37,245 nt of DNA from Pseudonocardia lacus (GCF_018531445.1 NZ_JAHDTH010000059.1:1-37245), one strand, 5' to 3'; shown: positions 1 to 13,056, numbered from the stretch's first letter. Numbers and translations: made by a program. The notes: generated by a model not told the origin, from the letters alone.

Positions 1-132
1 ACCGGCGAGTCGCAACGCCGAAAGGCGCTACCGGGCTGGTTGCACGAGTACAACCATCACCGGCCCCACACCGCCATCGGACGGGTCCCGCCTATCACCA
101 GGTTGACCAACCTGTCCGGTCAGTACATCTAG
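1..132 (+). CDS. IS481-like transposase, C-terminal fragment (cut by window edge)
   Basis: Only the last 43 codons lie in the window, in frame from base 1 to the TAG at 130-132. They read as the end of a DDE integrase-type transposase: a Trp-Leu pair, then YNHHRPHTAIGRVPP and the closing segment RLTNLSGQY. The YN-x2-RPH-x-A-x-G-x3-PP pattern is typical of IS481 and is close to IS3 OrfB tails. The stop is only 9 bp before the stop of the convergent AraC-type gene. I do not see an obvious terminal inverted repeat, so the element may be a remnant, or its end may overlap the neighbouring gene. Whether the upstream part is intact cannot be seen. Confidence 0.75.
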   Translation, partial: TGESQRRKALPGWLHEYNHHRPHTAIGRVPPITRLTNLSGQYI

Positions 133-141
133 CCGTCCCTG

Positions 142-918
142 TCAGACCGGGTAGCGGCGGGCGTAGTGGGTGGGCGACTCGCCGAACAGGGCGGTGAAGT
201 CGCGGACGAGGTGGGCCTGGTCGGCGTAGCCGAGGTCGGCGGCGACGGCGGCCCACTCGACACGCCCACCCGCCGCCATCCGCTCGGTGACCTCCCGCAG
301 CCGGTAGCGGCGGATGACCCACTTCGGGCCCACGCCGACGTGCTCGGCGAACAGCCGCTGCAGCCGGCGCACGCTGCTTCCGGTGGCCGTGGCGAGCTGG
401 TCGACGCGGGCGATGGACGGGTCCGCGGCCACCAGCGCCACCGCGTCGCACGCCTCCCGGCCGGCGCCGTCGGGGCCGGGGGCGGGCAGGTGCCGGCGCA
501 GCCACTCCTCGAGCGCCCCGGTCGTCACCGGCTCCTCGGGGGCGCCGGCGAACGCGGGCAGCGAGTCGGCCCGGACGGTGCGGTCGGTGAGCGCGGCCAC
601 CGGGCCGTCCAGGAAGGCCCGGAACGCGCCGGGGCGCACCGCCGCGCCGACCACCCGGCCCCGGCCGGACAGCACCTTCACCTGGAAGCCGGTGCACACG
701 CCGTGCACCTCCGGGTGGGCGCCGGGAACCATGGTGACCTGCACGTTCGGCATCGGGACGATCTTCTGCCGGTACGGGGTGGCGTAGTCGAAGTCGACGG
801 CCCAGTACCGCTCGACGAAGGGCGCCAGATCGGGCGCGGGTTCCGGGTAGTCGATGCGCTGGTGGCGGACCCAGGCCCCGGACAGCTCGCGCGGGTCGCG
901 CTCTCCGCGCGTCACCAC
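142..918 (-). CDS. AraC-family transcriptional regulator (DUF6597-like N-terminus)
   Basis: About 258 residues. The C-terminal hundred residues carry two helix-turn-helix units of the AraC/XylS type: one around SVRRLQRLFAEHVGVGPK, followed by IRRYRLREV, and the second around VAADLGYADQAHLVRDF with the closing FGESPTHYARR. The N-terminal half, with the RYWAVDF and PMPNVQVT segments, resembles the DUF6597 sensor region of AraC-type factors; the ligand is unknown. The start is set at the GTG at 918 (a second GTG follows at 915). No strong ribosome site decides it, and the frame is open further upstream. It lies head-to-head with the TIGR03086 gene at 988 and may regulate it; that is inference. 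Confidence 0.8.
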   Translation of the reverse strand: MVTRGERDPRELSGAWVRHQRIDYPEPAPDLAPFVERYWAVDFDYATPYRQKIVPMPNVQVTMVPGAHPEVHGVCTGFQVKVLSGRGRVVGAAVRPGAFRAFLDGPVAALTDRTVRADSLPAFAGAPEEPVTTGALEEWLRRHLPAPGPDGAGREACDAVALVAADPSIARVDQLATATGSSVRRLQRLFAEHVGVGPKWVIRRYRLREVTERMAAGGRVEWAAVAADLGYADQAHLVRDFTALFGESPTHYARRYPV

Positions 919-974
919 GACGCCCGCCGTCGGGCCGTGTCGCGTTCGTTCAATACCGCCGGCGCAGAGGTCCC

Positions 975-980
975 TACCGT
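975..980 (+). promoter_or_regulatory. -10 hexamer TACCGT of a leaderless promoter
   Basis: TACCGT ends 7 nt before the ATG at 988, and there is no Shine-Dalgarno between them. This places the likely transcription start on the start codon. Confidence 0.5.
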
Positions 981-987
981 CGTCGCC

Positions 988-1563
988 ATGCCGACCGCAC
1001 TGCTCCCGACCCAGCTCATGACGGCCGCCGCCGCTCCCCTCCCGGCGATCGTCCGCGCGGCCGCCGCCGCCCCGCTCGACTCCCCCACCCCCTGCGCCGA
1101 CTGGGACCTGGCCGCGCTCGTGCGCCACCAGCTGTACTGGGCGCCGTTCCTGGCCGCCGCCGGCCGCCGGACCGCGGCCACCCCCACGGCCGCGACCGAG
1201 CAGGACGTCGCGCTCGACGACTGGCCCGCCGCCCTCGACGCCGCGCACGCCGACGTCGTGGCCGCGTGGACCGACGAGGCGGCCTGGACCGGCACCACGA
1301 CGATGGGCGGCCCGGAGCCGATGCCGGCCCCGGTGATCGGGAACATGGTGCTCGGCGAGCTCGTGGTGCACGGCTCGGACCTGGCGCGCGCCGCCGGCAC
1401 CGCGGCGCACTGGCCCGACGACGTCCTCGCGCCGATCCTGGAGGCCGTGCGGGAGATGGGCCCGACGGGCCGCGACATGGGCATCTTCGGCCCCGAGGTC
1501 GACGTGCCCGCCGACGCCCCGCTGCTGGACCGCATCCTCGCCGCCACCGGCCGCACCCCCTGA
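988..1563 (+). CDS. TIGR03086-type / mycothiol-dependent maleylpyruvate-isomerase-like protein
   Basis: 191 residues. The sequence matches the actinobacterial TIGR03086 metal-binding group, related to the DinB-like mycothiol-dependent maleylpyruvate isomerases. It begins with a helical repeat ending in the motif TPCADWDLAALVRHQ (about residues 35-50), where the family places the first metal-ligand histidine. A later helix carries GELVVHGSDLARA (about 125-138), with the second conserved histidine and aspartate. Function in this subgroup is not established; metal and mycothiol binding are family-based inference. The ATG at 988 fits a leaderless transcript. The gene is divergent from the AraC-type regulator and converges on uvrA, with a long G/C hairpin between. 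Confidence 0.78.
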   Translation: MPTALLPTQLMTAAAAPLPAIVRAAAAAPLDSPTPCADWDLAALVRHQLYWAPFLAAAGRRTAATPTAATEQDVALDDWPAALDAAHADVVAAWTDEAAWTGTTTMGGPEPMPAPVIGNMVLGELVVHGSDLARAAGTAAHWPDDVLAPILEAVREMGPTGRDMGIFGPEVDVPADAPLLDRILAATGRTP

Positions 1564-1567
1564 CCAC

Positions 1568-1631
1568 GTCGTGGGGGGGGGGCGCCCGCGGGCCCGGGCG
1601 GGGCCCCCCCCCCCCCCCCCCCCCCCACGAC
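1568..1631. terminator. G-tract/C-tract hairpin between convergent genes
   Basis: A perfect 15-nt inverted repeat has arms GTCGT-G10 (1568-1582) and C10-ACGAC (1617-1631). Inside lies a second stem, CGCCCG/CGGGCG, around 1583-1600. The downstream side contains an uninterrupted run of 23 C (1604-1626) and a further C7 run (1631-1637). It sits between the stop at 1563 and the uvrA stop at 1639, as expected for a bidirectional terminator without a T tail. The homopolymer lengths may be inaccurate. Confidence 0.6.
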
Positions 1632-1638
1632 CCCCCCG

Positions 1639-4611
<2,973 letters not shown>

Positions 4612-4662
4612 CGGGGAGCCCTCCTGGGATCAGTCCGCGGGGCGCACGGCACCCGCAGTTCC

Positions 4663-4685
4663 ATGCTAGGCGCGGCCACCGACAA
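4663..4685 (-). promoter_or_regulatory. RecA-NDp / PafBC-type DNA-damage promoter for uvrA
   Basis: On the minus strand the sequence reads TTGTCGGTG (4685-4677), then 8 nt, then TAGCAT (4668-4663). This matches in every fixed position the published mycobacterial LexA-independent damage promoter, TTGTCRGTG-N8-TANNNT. The start of transcription would fall near 4656, giving a leader of about 45 nt with a good Shine-Dalgarno before the GTG at 4611. Confidence 0.75.
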
Positions 4686-4752
4686 GAACCCGCCGGGGAA
4701 GTCGGGTCGGCCGGGCGGACCGGCTTCGGGGACCGGCTCGCCGCGCCGAGGA

Positions 4753-4768
4753 TCGCACGCCTGTTCGA
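4753..4768. promoter_or_regulatory. LexA (SOS) box-like site
   Basis: The sequence TCGCAC-GCCT-GTTCGA matches 11 of the 12 fixed positions of the actinobacterial SOS box TCGAAC-N4-GTTCGA. It lies about 70 bp upstream of the RecA-NDp-type -35 of uvrA and about 130 bp before the divergent OsmC gene. Binding by LexA is inference. Confidence 0.45.
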
Positions 4769-4884
4769 AGATCGGGGCGGCGGGTCGGGGTCCCGCCACC
4801 CCCACCGCCAACAGCATGGAGCGCCGCGTTGTTCCGCGCGCGTCGAGGCCGGCCACGCCCGGGCGCCCGGCGGTGATCACGGCC

Positions 4885-4890
4885 TACGCT
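4885..4890 (+). promoter_or_regulatory. -10 hexamer TACGCT of a leaderless promoter
   Basis: TACGCT ends 6 nt before the GTG at 4897, with no Shine-Dalgarno. This spacing supports that GTG as the start. Confidence 0.5.
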
Positions 4891-4896
4891 GGCCGT

Positions 4897-5301
4897 GTGG
4901 GTGAACCCAACGTGTGGTCGGTGGCCCGGCTCCCCGACGTCGAGCACCGCAACGCCGACGTCACGGTCAACGGCTTCGAGATGCCCTGCGAGATCCCGGC
5001 CGACCACGGGCCGGAGCCGGTCGGCGCCACCCCGTTCGGCCTGCTGGCCGGCTCGCTCGCGGCCTGCACGGCGATGTCGGTGCGCACATTCCTGCGGCAG
5101 TGGCGGATCGACCCGGGCGAGGTGGAGGTCCGCGTCGCCGTGCGGCCGGGCACGCCGCCGATGATGGACCGGCGGGTGGCGGTGACCGGGGCGGTCGATC
5201 CCGACATGCGGGGCCAGCTCGCCACCGAGGTCGACAACACCCCGGTGACCCGGCTGCTGCGCGACAGCGTCAGCATCCGGACCGTCCTGACCACCGGCTG
5301 A
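4897..5301 (+). CDS. OsmC family protein (thiol peroxidase-like)
   Basis: 134 residues. OsmC/Ohr proteins are small cytosolic peroxidases that reduce organic hydroperoxides with two cysteines. Two cysteines are present in the expected contexts: MPCEIP (about residue 30) and SLAACTAMSVR (about residue 59, at the start of the long central helix). The GPEPVGATPFGLLAGSLAACTAM stretch is the family hallmark. The spacing suits the general OsmC branch; Ohr cannot be excluded, and the substrate is unknown. The GTG start is set by the -10 hexamer 6 nt upstream. It is divergent from uvrA and converges on livF, with 3 bp between the stops. Confidence 0.85.
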   Translation: MGEPNVWSVARLPDVEHRNADVTVNGFEMPCEIPADHGPEPVGATPFGLLAGSLAACTAMSVRTFLRQWRIDPGEVEVRVAVRPGTPPMMDRRVAVTGAVDPDMRGQLATEVDNTPVTRLLRDSVSIRTVLTTG

Positions 5302-5304
5302 CGC

Positions 5305-6002
<698 letters not shown>

Positions 6003-6006
<4 letters not shown>

Positions 6007-6758
6007 CCCAGGAACAGCTCCTCGCGCCGCTTGGCCCCGAGGTAGGCCTCGCGGACGTCCTCGCTGGCCCGCACCTCGTCCGGGGTGCCGGAGAGCAGGA
6101 CCCGACCCAGGTGCAGCACGGTGACCGCGTCGGCCACCGAGAACACCAGGTCGAGGTCGTGCTCGACGATCAGCAGGGTGATGTCGGCCGGCAGCTCGGC
6201 CAGCACCTCGACCAGCCGGGCCCGCTCGGCGGCCGACATGCCGGCGGCCGGTTCGTCCAGCAGCAGCAGCGACGGCTTGCAGGCCAGCGCCACCGCGACC
6301 TCGAGCTGCTTGCGCTCGCCGTGCGACAGCGACGGGACGGGGGTGCTCCCCCGCCCGGCCAGTCCGACCCCGGCCAGCAGCTCCTCGGCGCGCTCGCGCA
6401 CGGCCCGCTGGCGGCGCGGCCACGGCGTGATCCGGCTGCCGTCGTGGCGCTGCACGGCGAGGGCGACGGTCTCGGTCGCGGTCATCGAGCCGAACAGGCT
6501 CGCGTGCTGCATGGTCTGGCTCATCCCGAGCCGGCAGCGGGCGACCTCGGACAGCCCGGTGACGTCGCGGTCGCCCAGTTCCACGGTGCCGGCGTCGGCC
6601 CGCATGGTGCCGGTGACCAGCTTGAACAGCGTGGACTTCCCGGCCCCGTTCGGCCCGATGAGGGCGTGGCGGGCGCCCGGCGCGACCGCCAGGTCGACGC
6701 CGTCGACCGCGGCCAGCGCGCCGAACGAGCGCCGCAGGCCGGTGCTGCGCAGCGCCAT
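6003..6758 (-). CDS. livG: Branched-chain amino acid ABC transporter ATP-binding protein LivG
   Basis: 251 residues. This is the second ATPase of the importer. It has Walker A GPNGAGKST, signature LSHGERKQLEVAVAL (the LSHGE variant typical of LivG), Walker B LLLLDEPAAGM and H-loop VEHDLDLV, and ends with the LivG-typical segment DVREAYLG. The ATG at 6758 shares one base with the livM stop (TGATG); a GTG directly before it at 6761 is an alternative start. A GGGGAG site lies 6-9 nt upstream. It overlaps livF by 4 nt downstream. Confidence 0.95.
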
Positions 6759-7759
6759 CACGTCGATCTCCCCTTGTCGCGCCGGGGCCACCGCAGGCCG
6801 GCGGCACCGCGCGGCAGCAGGTAGACCACCAGGACGAAGACCAGACCGAGCACGAGCGGGCCGTGCCCGTCCAGGCTCGCCCCGAGCGTCTCCCGGACCA
6901 GCACGACGACGGCCGCGCCCAGGCACGCGCCCCACAGCGAGCCCGCACCGCCGATCACCACCGCGAGCAGGGCGAACGACGAGGTGAGGAAGCTGAGGTC
7001 GGCCGGCGTCACCAGGCGCTGCTGGGCCACCAGCAGCGACCCCGCCACCCCGGCCACCGACCCGGCCAGCACGAACACCGCGTACTTGTAGACCGCCGTC
7101 GGGTAGCCCAGCGCGCGCATGCGCGGCTCGTTGTCGCGGATGCCGCGCAGCGCGGCGCCCCACGGCGAGCGGGCCACCAGCCACACCAGCGCGAACCCGA
7201 CCACGCCGATCGCCAGCACGTACCAGTACAGGTAGCCGGCGTTGACCAGCGGCTCCCCGGCGAGTCGCACGGACGGCACCCCGGTCAGGCCGTTGGCCCC
7301 GCCGGTGGCGTCCTCCCAGGTGTTGGCCAGTTGCTGCACCGTCTCGCCGATGGCCAGCGTCAGCATCAGGAAGAACACGCCGCCGGTGCGCACGGTGATC
7401 CAGCCGGTGAGCGCGGCGGCCACGGCCCCGGTCGCCGCCCCGACCAGCAACGGCACGGGCGCCTCGGCCGTCACGTTGATCGACACCCAGCCGGCGGCGT
7501 AGGCCCCCGCCCCGAAGTAGGCGGCGTGCCCGAGCGAGGGCAGGCCGGTGATGCCGACCAGCAGGTCGAGGCTGACCGCGAACAGCGCGAACACCACGAT
7601 GCGGGTGAGCGTCGTGGTGGCGAACGGGGCCAGGAACAGCGGCGCGGCCGCCAGCACCAGCACCACAGCCACCGCGACGATCCGCGGCAGGCCGCGACGC
7701 AGCCGGTTGGGTTCTGCCGGCGCGTCGGCTACCGGGATACGGGTCTGCACAGCGGTCAT
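6758..7759 (-). CDS. livM: Branched-chain amino acid ABC transporter permease LivM
   Basis: 333 residues. It is one of the two membrane subunits of the importer. After a 25-residue charged N-terminus there are about eight to ten hydrophobic segments. The family motif GLPSLGHAAYFGAGAYA lies near residues 70-87 and the cytoplasmic coupling loop SPWGAALRGIRDNEPRMRALG near 190-215. A Gly-rich GGAGSLWGACLGA stretch precedes the last helices. The ATG at 7759 overlaps the livH stop (ATGA). Confidence 0.94.
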   Translation of the reverse strand: MTAVQTRIPVADAPAEPNRLRRGLPRIVAVAVVLVLAAAPLFLAPFATTTLTRIVVFALFAVSLDLLVGITGLPSLGHAAYFGAGAYAAGWVSINVTAEAPVPLLVGAATGAVAAALTGWITVRTGGVFFLMLTLAIGETVQQLANTWEDATGGANGLTGVPSVRLAGEPLVNAGYLYWYVLAIGVVGFALVWLVARSPWGAALRGIRDNEPRMRALGYPTAVYKYAVFVLAGSVAGVAGSLLVAQQRLVTPADLSFLTSSFALLAVVIGGAGSLWGACLGAAVVVLVRETLGASLDGHGPLVLGLVFVLVVYLLPRGAAGLRWPRRDKGRST

Positions 7760-8616
7760 CGTGCCCGGGCCCCCGCCCCGCCGAGGATCCCCTGGGGGCG
7801 TAGCACCAGCACCAGGGCCAGCGCGGCGAACAGCACGAACGAGGCCAGCTCCGGCAGCAGCAGCCGACCCAGGGTGTCGACCTGGCCGATGATCAGCGCG
7901 CCGAGCAGCGCCCCGCGCACCGAACCCAGTCCGCCGATGACCACGACGACCAGCGCCAGGATCAGCACCGTGGCGTCGAGGCCGGGGCGGGCGCCGTAGA
8001 TCGGGCCGCCGAGCACGCCCGCCGTGGTGGCCAGCAGCGACCCGACGCCGAACACCACGACCTTGACCAGCCGGTTGTCCACGCCGAGCGCGGCGACCAT
8101 CTCCCGGTCGGCGACGGTGGCCCGCACGAGCGCGCCGATCCGCGTGCGCTCCACGACGACGTGCACCACGATCGCCAGCACCGCGCCGACCCCGATCAGC
8201 ACCAGCCGGTACGTCGGGTAGGTGGCGCCGAGCACGGTGACCGAGCCGTCCAGCCCGGGTGGCGCCGGAACGGACAGCGGGTCGTCGCCGAAGACGATGA
8301 TCAACGCCTCGGCCGCCACGAACGCCACACCCAGCGTGAGCAGCGCCTGGTCGAGGTGGGAGCGGTTGCGCAGGGGCTCGGTCATCAGCGACAGCAGCGC
8401 GCCCGCGGCGAGCCCGGCGACCGCGGCGACGGCCAGCGCGGCCAGGAAGCCGCCCCAGCTGCCGGCCAACGCGGCCCCCAGGTACGCCCCGCCCAGGAAC
8501 AGCGCCCCGTGGGCCAGGTTCAGCACGTCCATCATGCCGAACACCAGCGACAGCCCCACCGCCAGGATGAACAGCAGGAAGCCGATGGCGAACCCGTTCA
8601 GGACGCTGACCAGCAT
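7756..8616 (-). CDS. livH: Branched-chain amino acid ABC transporter permease LivH
   Basis: 286 residues, the usual length for LivH. It is the partner of LivM and has about eight transmembrane segments. Diagnostic stretches are GMMDVLNLAHGALFLGGAY near residues 27-45, the coupling loop RTRIGALVRATVADREMVAALG, and VVVIGGLGSVRGALLGALIIG near the end. The ATG at 8616 shares one base with the stop of the binding-protein gene (TGATG), so all five cistrons are closely coupled. Confidence 0.94.
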   Translation of the reverse strand: MLVSVLNGFAIGFLLFILAVGLSLVFGMMDVLNLAHGALFLGGAYLGAALAGSWGGFLAALAVAAVAGLAAGALLSLMTEPLRNRSHLDQALLTLGVAFVAAEALIIVFGDDPLSVPAPPGLDGSVTVLGATYPTYRLVLIGVGAVLAIVVHVVVERTRIGALVRATVADREMVAALGVDNRLVKVVVFGVGSLLATTAGVLGGPIYGARPGLDATVLILALVVVVIGGLGSVRGALLGALIIGQVDTLGRLLLPELASFVLFAALALVLVLRPQGILGGAGARAR

Positions 8617-9851
8617 CAGGCCGCCGGCTGGCTCTGCGGACCGAGGTCCTGCACGATCGCGTTGACCAGGACGCCCTCGACGTTCTCGACCTTGCGCAGG
8701 TAGATGTTCTGCTTCGGGGTCTGGTTCTCGAACTCCCACGGCCCGCGCGGGCTGTCGTCGACGGTGCCGATGCCGCCCAGCGCCGTGCTCAGCGCGTCGC
8801 CGTCGAGCGCCGTCGCGGAGGCCAGCGCCCGGTTGAGCACGTTCGCCGCGTCGTAGGACTGCACCGAGAAGCAGCTGGGCGACTCGCCGCCGTAGGCGCC
8901 CTTGTAGGCCTCCACGAACGCCTTGTTGGCCGGGTTGTCGATCTGGTCGCTGTAGTGCAGCGTCGTCTGCACGCCCAGCGCGGCGTCGGCCTGCTGCTTG
9001 AGCACGCTGCCCTCGGTGAGGAAGCCCGAGCCGTACAGCGGGATCGTCGAGGACAGCCCGAACTGCTGGTACTGCTTGACGAAGGCGATGGCCTCGGCGC
9101 CGGAGTAGAAGCAGAACGTCGCCTTGGCGCCGGCCTGCTGGATGCCGGTCAGGAACGGCTGGTAGTCGGTCGTGGTGCCGAACGGCGTGGTCGCGGAGGC
9201 GAGCACGGTGCCGCCACCGGCCTCGAAGGCGCTGGTGAACCCGGCGATGACCTCCTTGCCGGCCGCGTAGTCCGGGGCGATCAGGTAGACGCCGTCCTTG
9301 AAGCCGGACGAGGCCAGGTGGGTGCCCATGGCCGCGGCGATCTGGCCGTTGGTGAACGACGAGCGCCAGATGTAGGGCGTGCGCTGGGCGCGCGTGACGT
9401 CCTCGGCTCCGGCGTTGGTGACGATCAGCAGCTTCTTGGCCTCGGTCAGGGTGTCCTTGACGCCCAGCGCGGTGGCCGAGTTCACCAGGCCGACGACGAC
9501 GTCGACGCCGTCGCTCTGCAGCACCTTCTGCACCGCGGGGACGCCCGTGGGCGGGCCCTCGCCCTCGTCGGCGATCACGGTCTCGACGGTGTAGTCGCCG
9601 AACTTGCCGCCGTTCTGCTGCAGCCACAGCTCCCAGCCGCGCTGCAGGTCGGTGCCGAGCGCGGCGTAGACGCCGGACTGCGGGACGACCAGGCCGACCT
9701 TGACAGTGCCGCCCCCACCACCCCCCGATCCGCCGGAACCGGTGTCGCCGCCGCCGACGCTGCTGCCGCAGGCGGACAGCACGGGAAGCGTCGCGGCAGC
9801 CCCGAAGAGGCTGAGCAGACGGCGTCGGGTGAGGATGGGTTGGTCCGCCAT
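8616..9851 (-). CDS. Branched-chain amino acid-type ABC transporter substrate-binding lipoprotein (LivK-like)
   Basis: 411 residues. It is the extracytoplasmic receptor of the importer (Leu/Ile/Val-binding or Peripla_BP_6 fold). The N-terminus has an RRR motif (TRRRLLSLFG) before a hydrophobic stretch, then the lipobox LSAC with Cys near residue 28, and a Ser/Gly linker. It is thus a lipoprotein and possibly a Tat substrate. The body starts with VKVGLVVPQSGVYAALG. The ligand cannot be read: HAAT receptors also bind amides, urea or aromatic compounds. The start is the ATG at 9851, with GAGGAG 11 nt upstream, a rather long spacing. First gene of the operon, with a TTGACA promoter about 50 nt upstream. 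Confidence 0.9.
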   Translation of the reverse strand: MADQPILTRRRLLSLFGAAATLPVLSACGSSVGGGDTGSGGSGGGGGGTVKVGLVVPQSGVYAALGTDLQRGWELWLQQNGGKFGDYTVETVIADEGEGPPTGVPAVQKVLQSDGVDVVVGLVNSATALGVKDTLTEAKKLLIVTNAGAEDVTRAQRTPYIWRSSFTNGQIAAAMGTHLASSGFKDGVYLIAPDYAAGKEVIAGFTSAFEAGGGTVLASATTPFGTTTDYQPFLTGIQQAGAKATFCFYSGAEAIAFVKQYQQFGLSSTIPLYGSGFLTEGSVLKQQADAALGVQTTLHYSDQIDNPANKAFVEAYKGAYGGESPSCFSVQSYDAANVLNRALASATALDGDALSTALGGIGTVDDSPRGPWEFENQTPKQNIYLRKVENVEGVLVNAIVQDLGPQSQPAA

Positions 9852-9899
9852 GGTGGTGTGCGCTCCTCGTCGAAAGGCGGGGTAGCCAAGGGTCGACGG

Positions 9900-9929
9900 A
9901 TCGTGGTCGAACGGTAAAGGTTCTGTCAA
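9900..9929 (-). promoter_or_regulatory. Sigma70-type promoter of the liv operon
   Basis: On the minus strand a perfect -35 TTGACA (9929-9924) is followed after 18 nt by CACGAT (9905-9900). The predicted start of transcription is about 40 nt before the ATG at 9851. Confidence 0.5.
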
Positions 9930-9987
9930 CAATCGGATGGCGCTGACCGGGAGACCGCGACGCAACCGTTACCCACCGTGATTTGGC

Positions 9988-9993
9988 TAGGCT
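9988..9993 (+). promoter_or_regulatory. -10 hexamer TAGGCT of a leaderless promoter
   Basis: TAGGCT ends 8 nt before the GTG at 10002 and no Shine-Dalgarno lies between, so that GTG is preferred over other in-frame starts. Confidence 0.5.
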
Positions 9994-10001
9994 GTCCGGC
10001 T

Positions 10002-10676
10002 GTGGACGTCCTGGACAGCTACTCCGGTCACACCGATCCCGGCGGCCCCGCCGCCCGCCGCGACCTCGACGCGCTGAGCATCACCAAGGTGTCGGTCGGC
10101 CCGATGGACAACAACGCGTACCTGCTGGTCTGCCGGGCCACGAACGAGGCGCTGCTGATCGACGCGGCCAACGAGCCCGAGCGGCTGGCCGACCTCGTCG
10201 GCTCCGGCGACGGCCGCCCCGAGCTGCGCCACATCGTCACCACGCACCGCCACCAGGACCACTGGGTGGCCCTCGGCGCCGTCGCCGGGATGTTCCAGAC
10301 GAACCAGATCGCCCACCCCGCCGACGCCGGCGAGCTGCCCATCCCCACCGACACCCCGGTCGAGCACGGCGACACGGTGCGCTTCGGGGAGGTCGAGCTG
10401 GACGTCATCCACCTGCGCGGGCACACCCCCGGCTCGATCGCCCTGCTCTACCGCGGCGACGAGCGCCCCCACCTGTTCACCGGCGACTCGTTGTTCCCCG
10501 GTGGTCCGGGCAGGACGGCGGGCCCGACCGAGTTCGGCTCGCTGATGGACGACCTGGAGGCCAGGGTGTTCGGCGAACTGCCGGACGAGACGTGGTTCTA
10601 CCCGGGGCACGGGGACGACTCGACGCTCGGGGAGCAGCGGCCGTCGCTGGGCGAGTGGCGGGCGCGCGGCTGGTGA
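10002..10676 (+). CDS. Metallo-beta-lactamase-fold hydrolase (glyoxalase II-like)
   Basis: 224 residues. The metal site is complete: THRHQDH (H82-x-H84-x-D86-H87), a histidine in LRGHTPGS (about 145), an aspartate in TGDSLF (about 165) and a histidine in YPGHGDDS (about 207). The N-terminal part, with MDNNAYLLV and LLIDAANEPERL, is typical of cytosolic glyoxalase II or persulfide-dioxygenase-like hydrolases. The substrate is unknown; a mycothiol thioester is possible in this kind of host. The GTG start follows the -10 hexamer. It is divergent from the liv operon and lies upstream of the flavoprotein monooxygenase in the same direction, but 225 bp with a separate control element lie between them. 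Confidence 0.85.
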   Translation: MDVLDSYSGHTDPGGPAARRDLDALSITKVSVGPMDNNAYLLVCRATNEALLIDAANEPERLADLVGSGDGRPELRHIVTTHRHQDHWVALGAVAGMFQTNQIAHPADAGELPIPTDTPVEHGDTVRFGEVELDVIHLRGHTPGSIALLYRGDERPHLFTGDSLFPGGPGRTAGPTEFGSLMDDLEARVFGELPDETWFYPGHGDDSTLGEQRPSLGEWRARGW

Positions 10677-10693
10677 GCCGCGCAACCGCCTGA

Positions 10694-12325
<1,632 letters not shown>

Positions 12326-12373
12326 GCCCCGACCGTGGGGGCGGTGCCGGCCGGCGCAGCGGCGGCAGCGCCC

Positions 12374-12778
12374 TCACACCTCGATGATGTCGAGCATGTC
12401 GCCGAGCCCCACGAGGTCCCTGCCGTTGCGGGTGTAGAGGGCGAGCCCGCGAGCCGAGGCGATCGCGGCGATCATCAGGTCCATCCGGCGAGGCTTGGGA
12501 TTGCGATCGGCCGCGATGGTCAGCGCCACCAGCGTCCCGTAGCGCGCCGCCGCCGGACCGTCGAAGGGCAACGGCTCGAACTCGACGATCGCCGCACCCA
12601 ACTTCTCCGTCCGGATTGCCCGGCTCGCGGCGTCCTTGGCCATCGCGACGCCCTGGTGCAGTTCAGCCATCGTGACGGCGGTCAGCTCCGGGATCCGCGG
12701 GAGCACGGCCGGGTCCAGCAACGCGAGGTCGATGTACGTACTCGTGTCCAGTACACCGGATTCGTTGCGATCCTTCAC
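12374..12778 (-). CDS. vapC: VapC-type PIN-domain toxin
   Basis: 134 residues. PIN-domain ribonuclease toxins cleave tRNA or rRNA with a magnesium-binding acidic cluster. All four acidic positions are present: D11 in [11 protein letters not shown]39 in TMAELHQG, D100 in [11 protein letters not shown] and D121 in [11 protein letters not shown]. The fold therefore looks catalytically intact. The start is a GTG (12778-12776) that overlaps the antitoxin stop as GTGA, so it depends on antitoxin translation. The stop lies about 50 bp from the end of rox, on the opposite strand. Confidence 0.92.
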   Translation of the reverse strand: MKDRNESGVLDTSTYIDLALLDPAVLPRIPELTAVTMAELHQGVAMAKDAASRAIRTEKLGAAIVEFEPLPFDGPAAARYGTLVALTIAADRNPKPRRMDLMIAAIASARGLALYTRNGRDLVGLGDMLDIIEV

Positions 12779-13041
12779 CGCTGGTGATCGGGGCCGTCGA
12801 TGCGGTCCTCGGAACCGAAGAACTCGTCGACCTCGGCCCGCATGCCGTCGTGGTCGATGCGCGGCAGCTTCCTGTGCCGTTCGACGAGCTCCTCCGCGGT
12901 CAACCGCCGACGGCGCCCCACCGGACGCAGTTCGGCGATCTCCGTGCCGTTCCGGGTCACGTGGTAGGTCTCTCCGGCCTCGACGGCATCCATGATTGCC
13001 GCGGAGTTATTGCGGAACTCGCGCTGGCTGATCACCTTCAC
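12775..13041 (-). CDS. Phd/YefM-family antitoxin (VapB-type partner)
   Basis: 88 residues. The N-terminal 45 residues are the classic Phd/YefM DNA-binding fold: [20 protein letters not shown], then [21 protein letters not shown]. The C-terminal tail, rich in charged residues ([26 protein letters not shown]), is the expected toxin-wrapping region. The GTG at 13041 is chosen because TACGCT lies 6 nt upstream and no ribosome site is seen; a second in-frame GTG is at 13035. A 12+1+12 palindrome directly upstream is the likely operator for autorepression by the toxin-antitoxin complex. Confidence 0.9.
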   Translation of the reverse strand: MKVISQREFRNNSAAIMDAVEAGETYHVTRNGTEIAELRPVGRRRRLTAEELVERHRKLPRIDHDGMRAEVDEFFGSEDRIDGPDHQR

Positions 13042-13047
13042 TTGGTC

Positions 13048-13053
13048 AGCGTA
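13048..13053 (-). promoter_or_regulatory. -10 hexamer TACGCT of the toxin-antitoxin operon
   Basis: On the minus strand TACGCT (13053-13048) ends 6 nt before the antitoxin GTG at 13041. This suggests a leaderless transcript, with the operator palindrome directly upstream of the hexamer. Confidence 0.55.
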
Positions 13054-13056
13054 GCG

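Noticed and set aside
9978..10001. An ATG-like earlier start for the metallo-beta-lactamase-fold protein
   Set aside because: The upstream start precedes the TAGGCT hexamer; the GTG at 10002 is 8 nt after it and matches the leaderless pattern of the neighbours.
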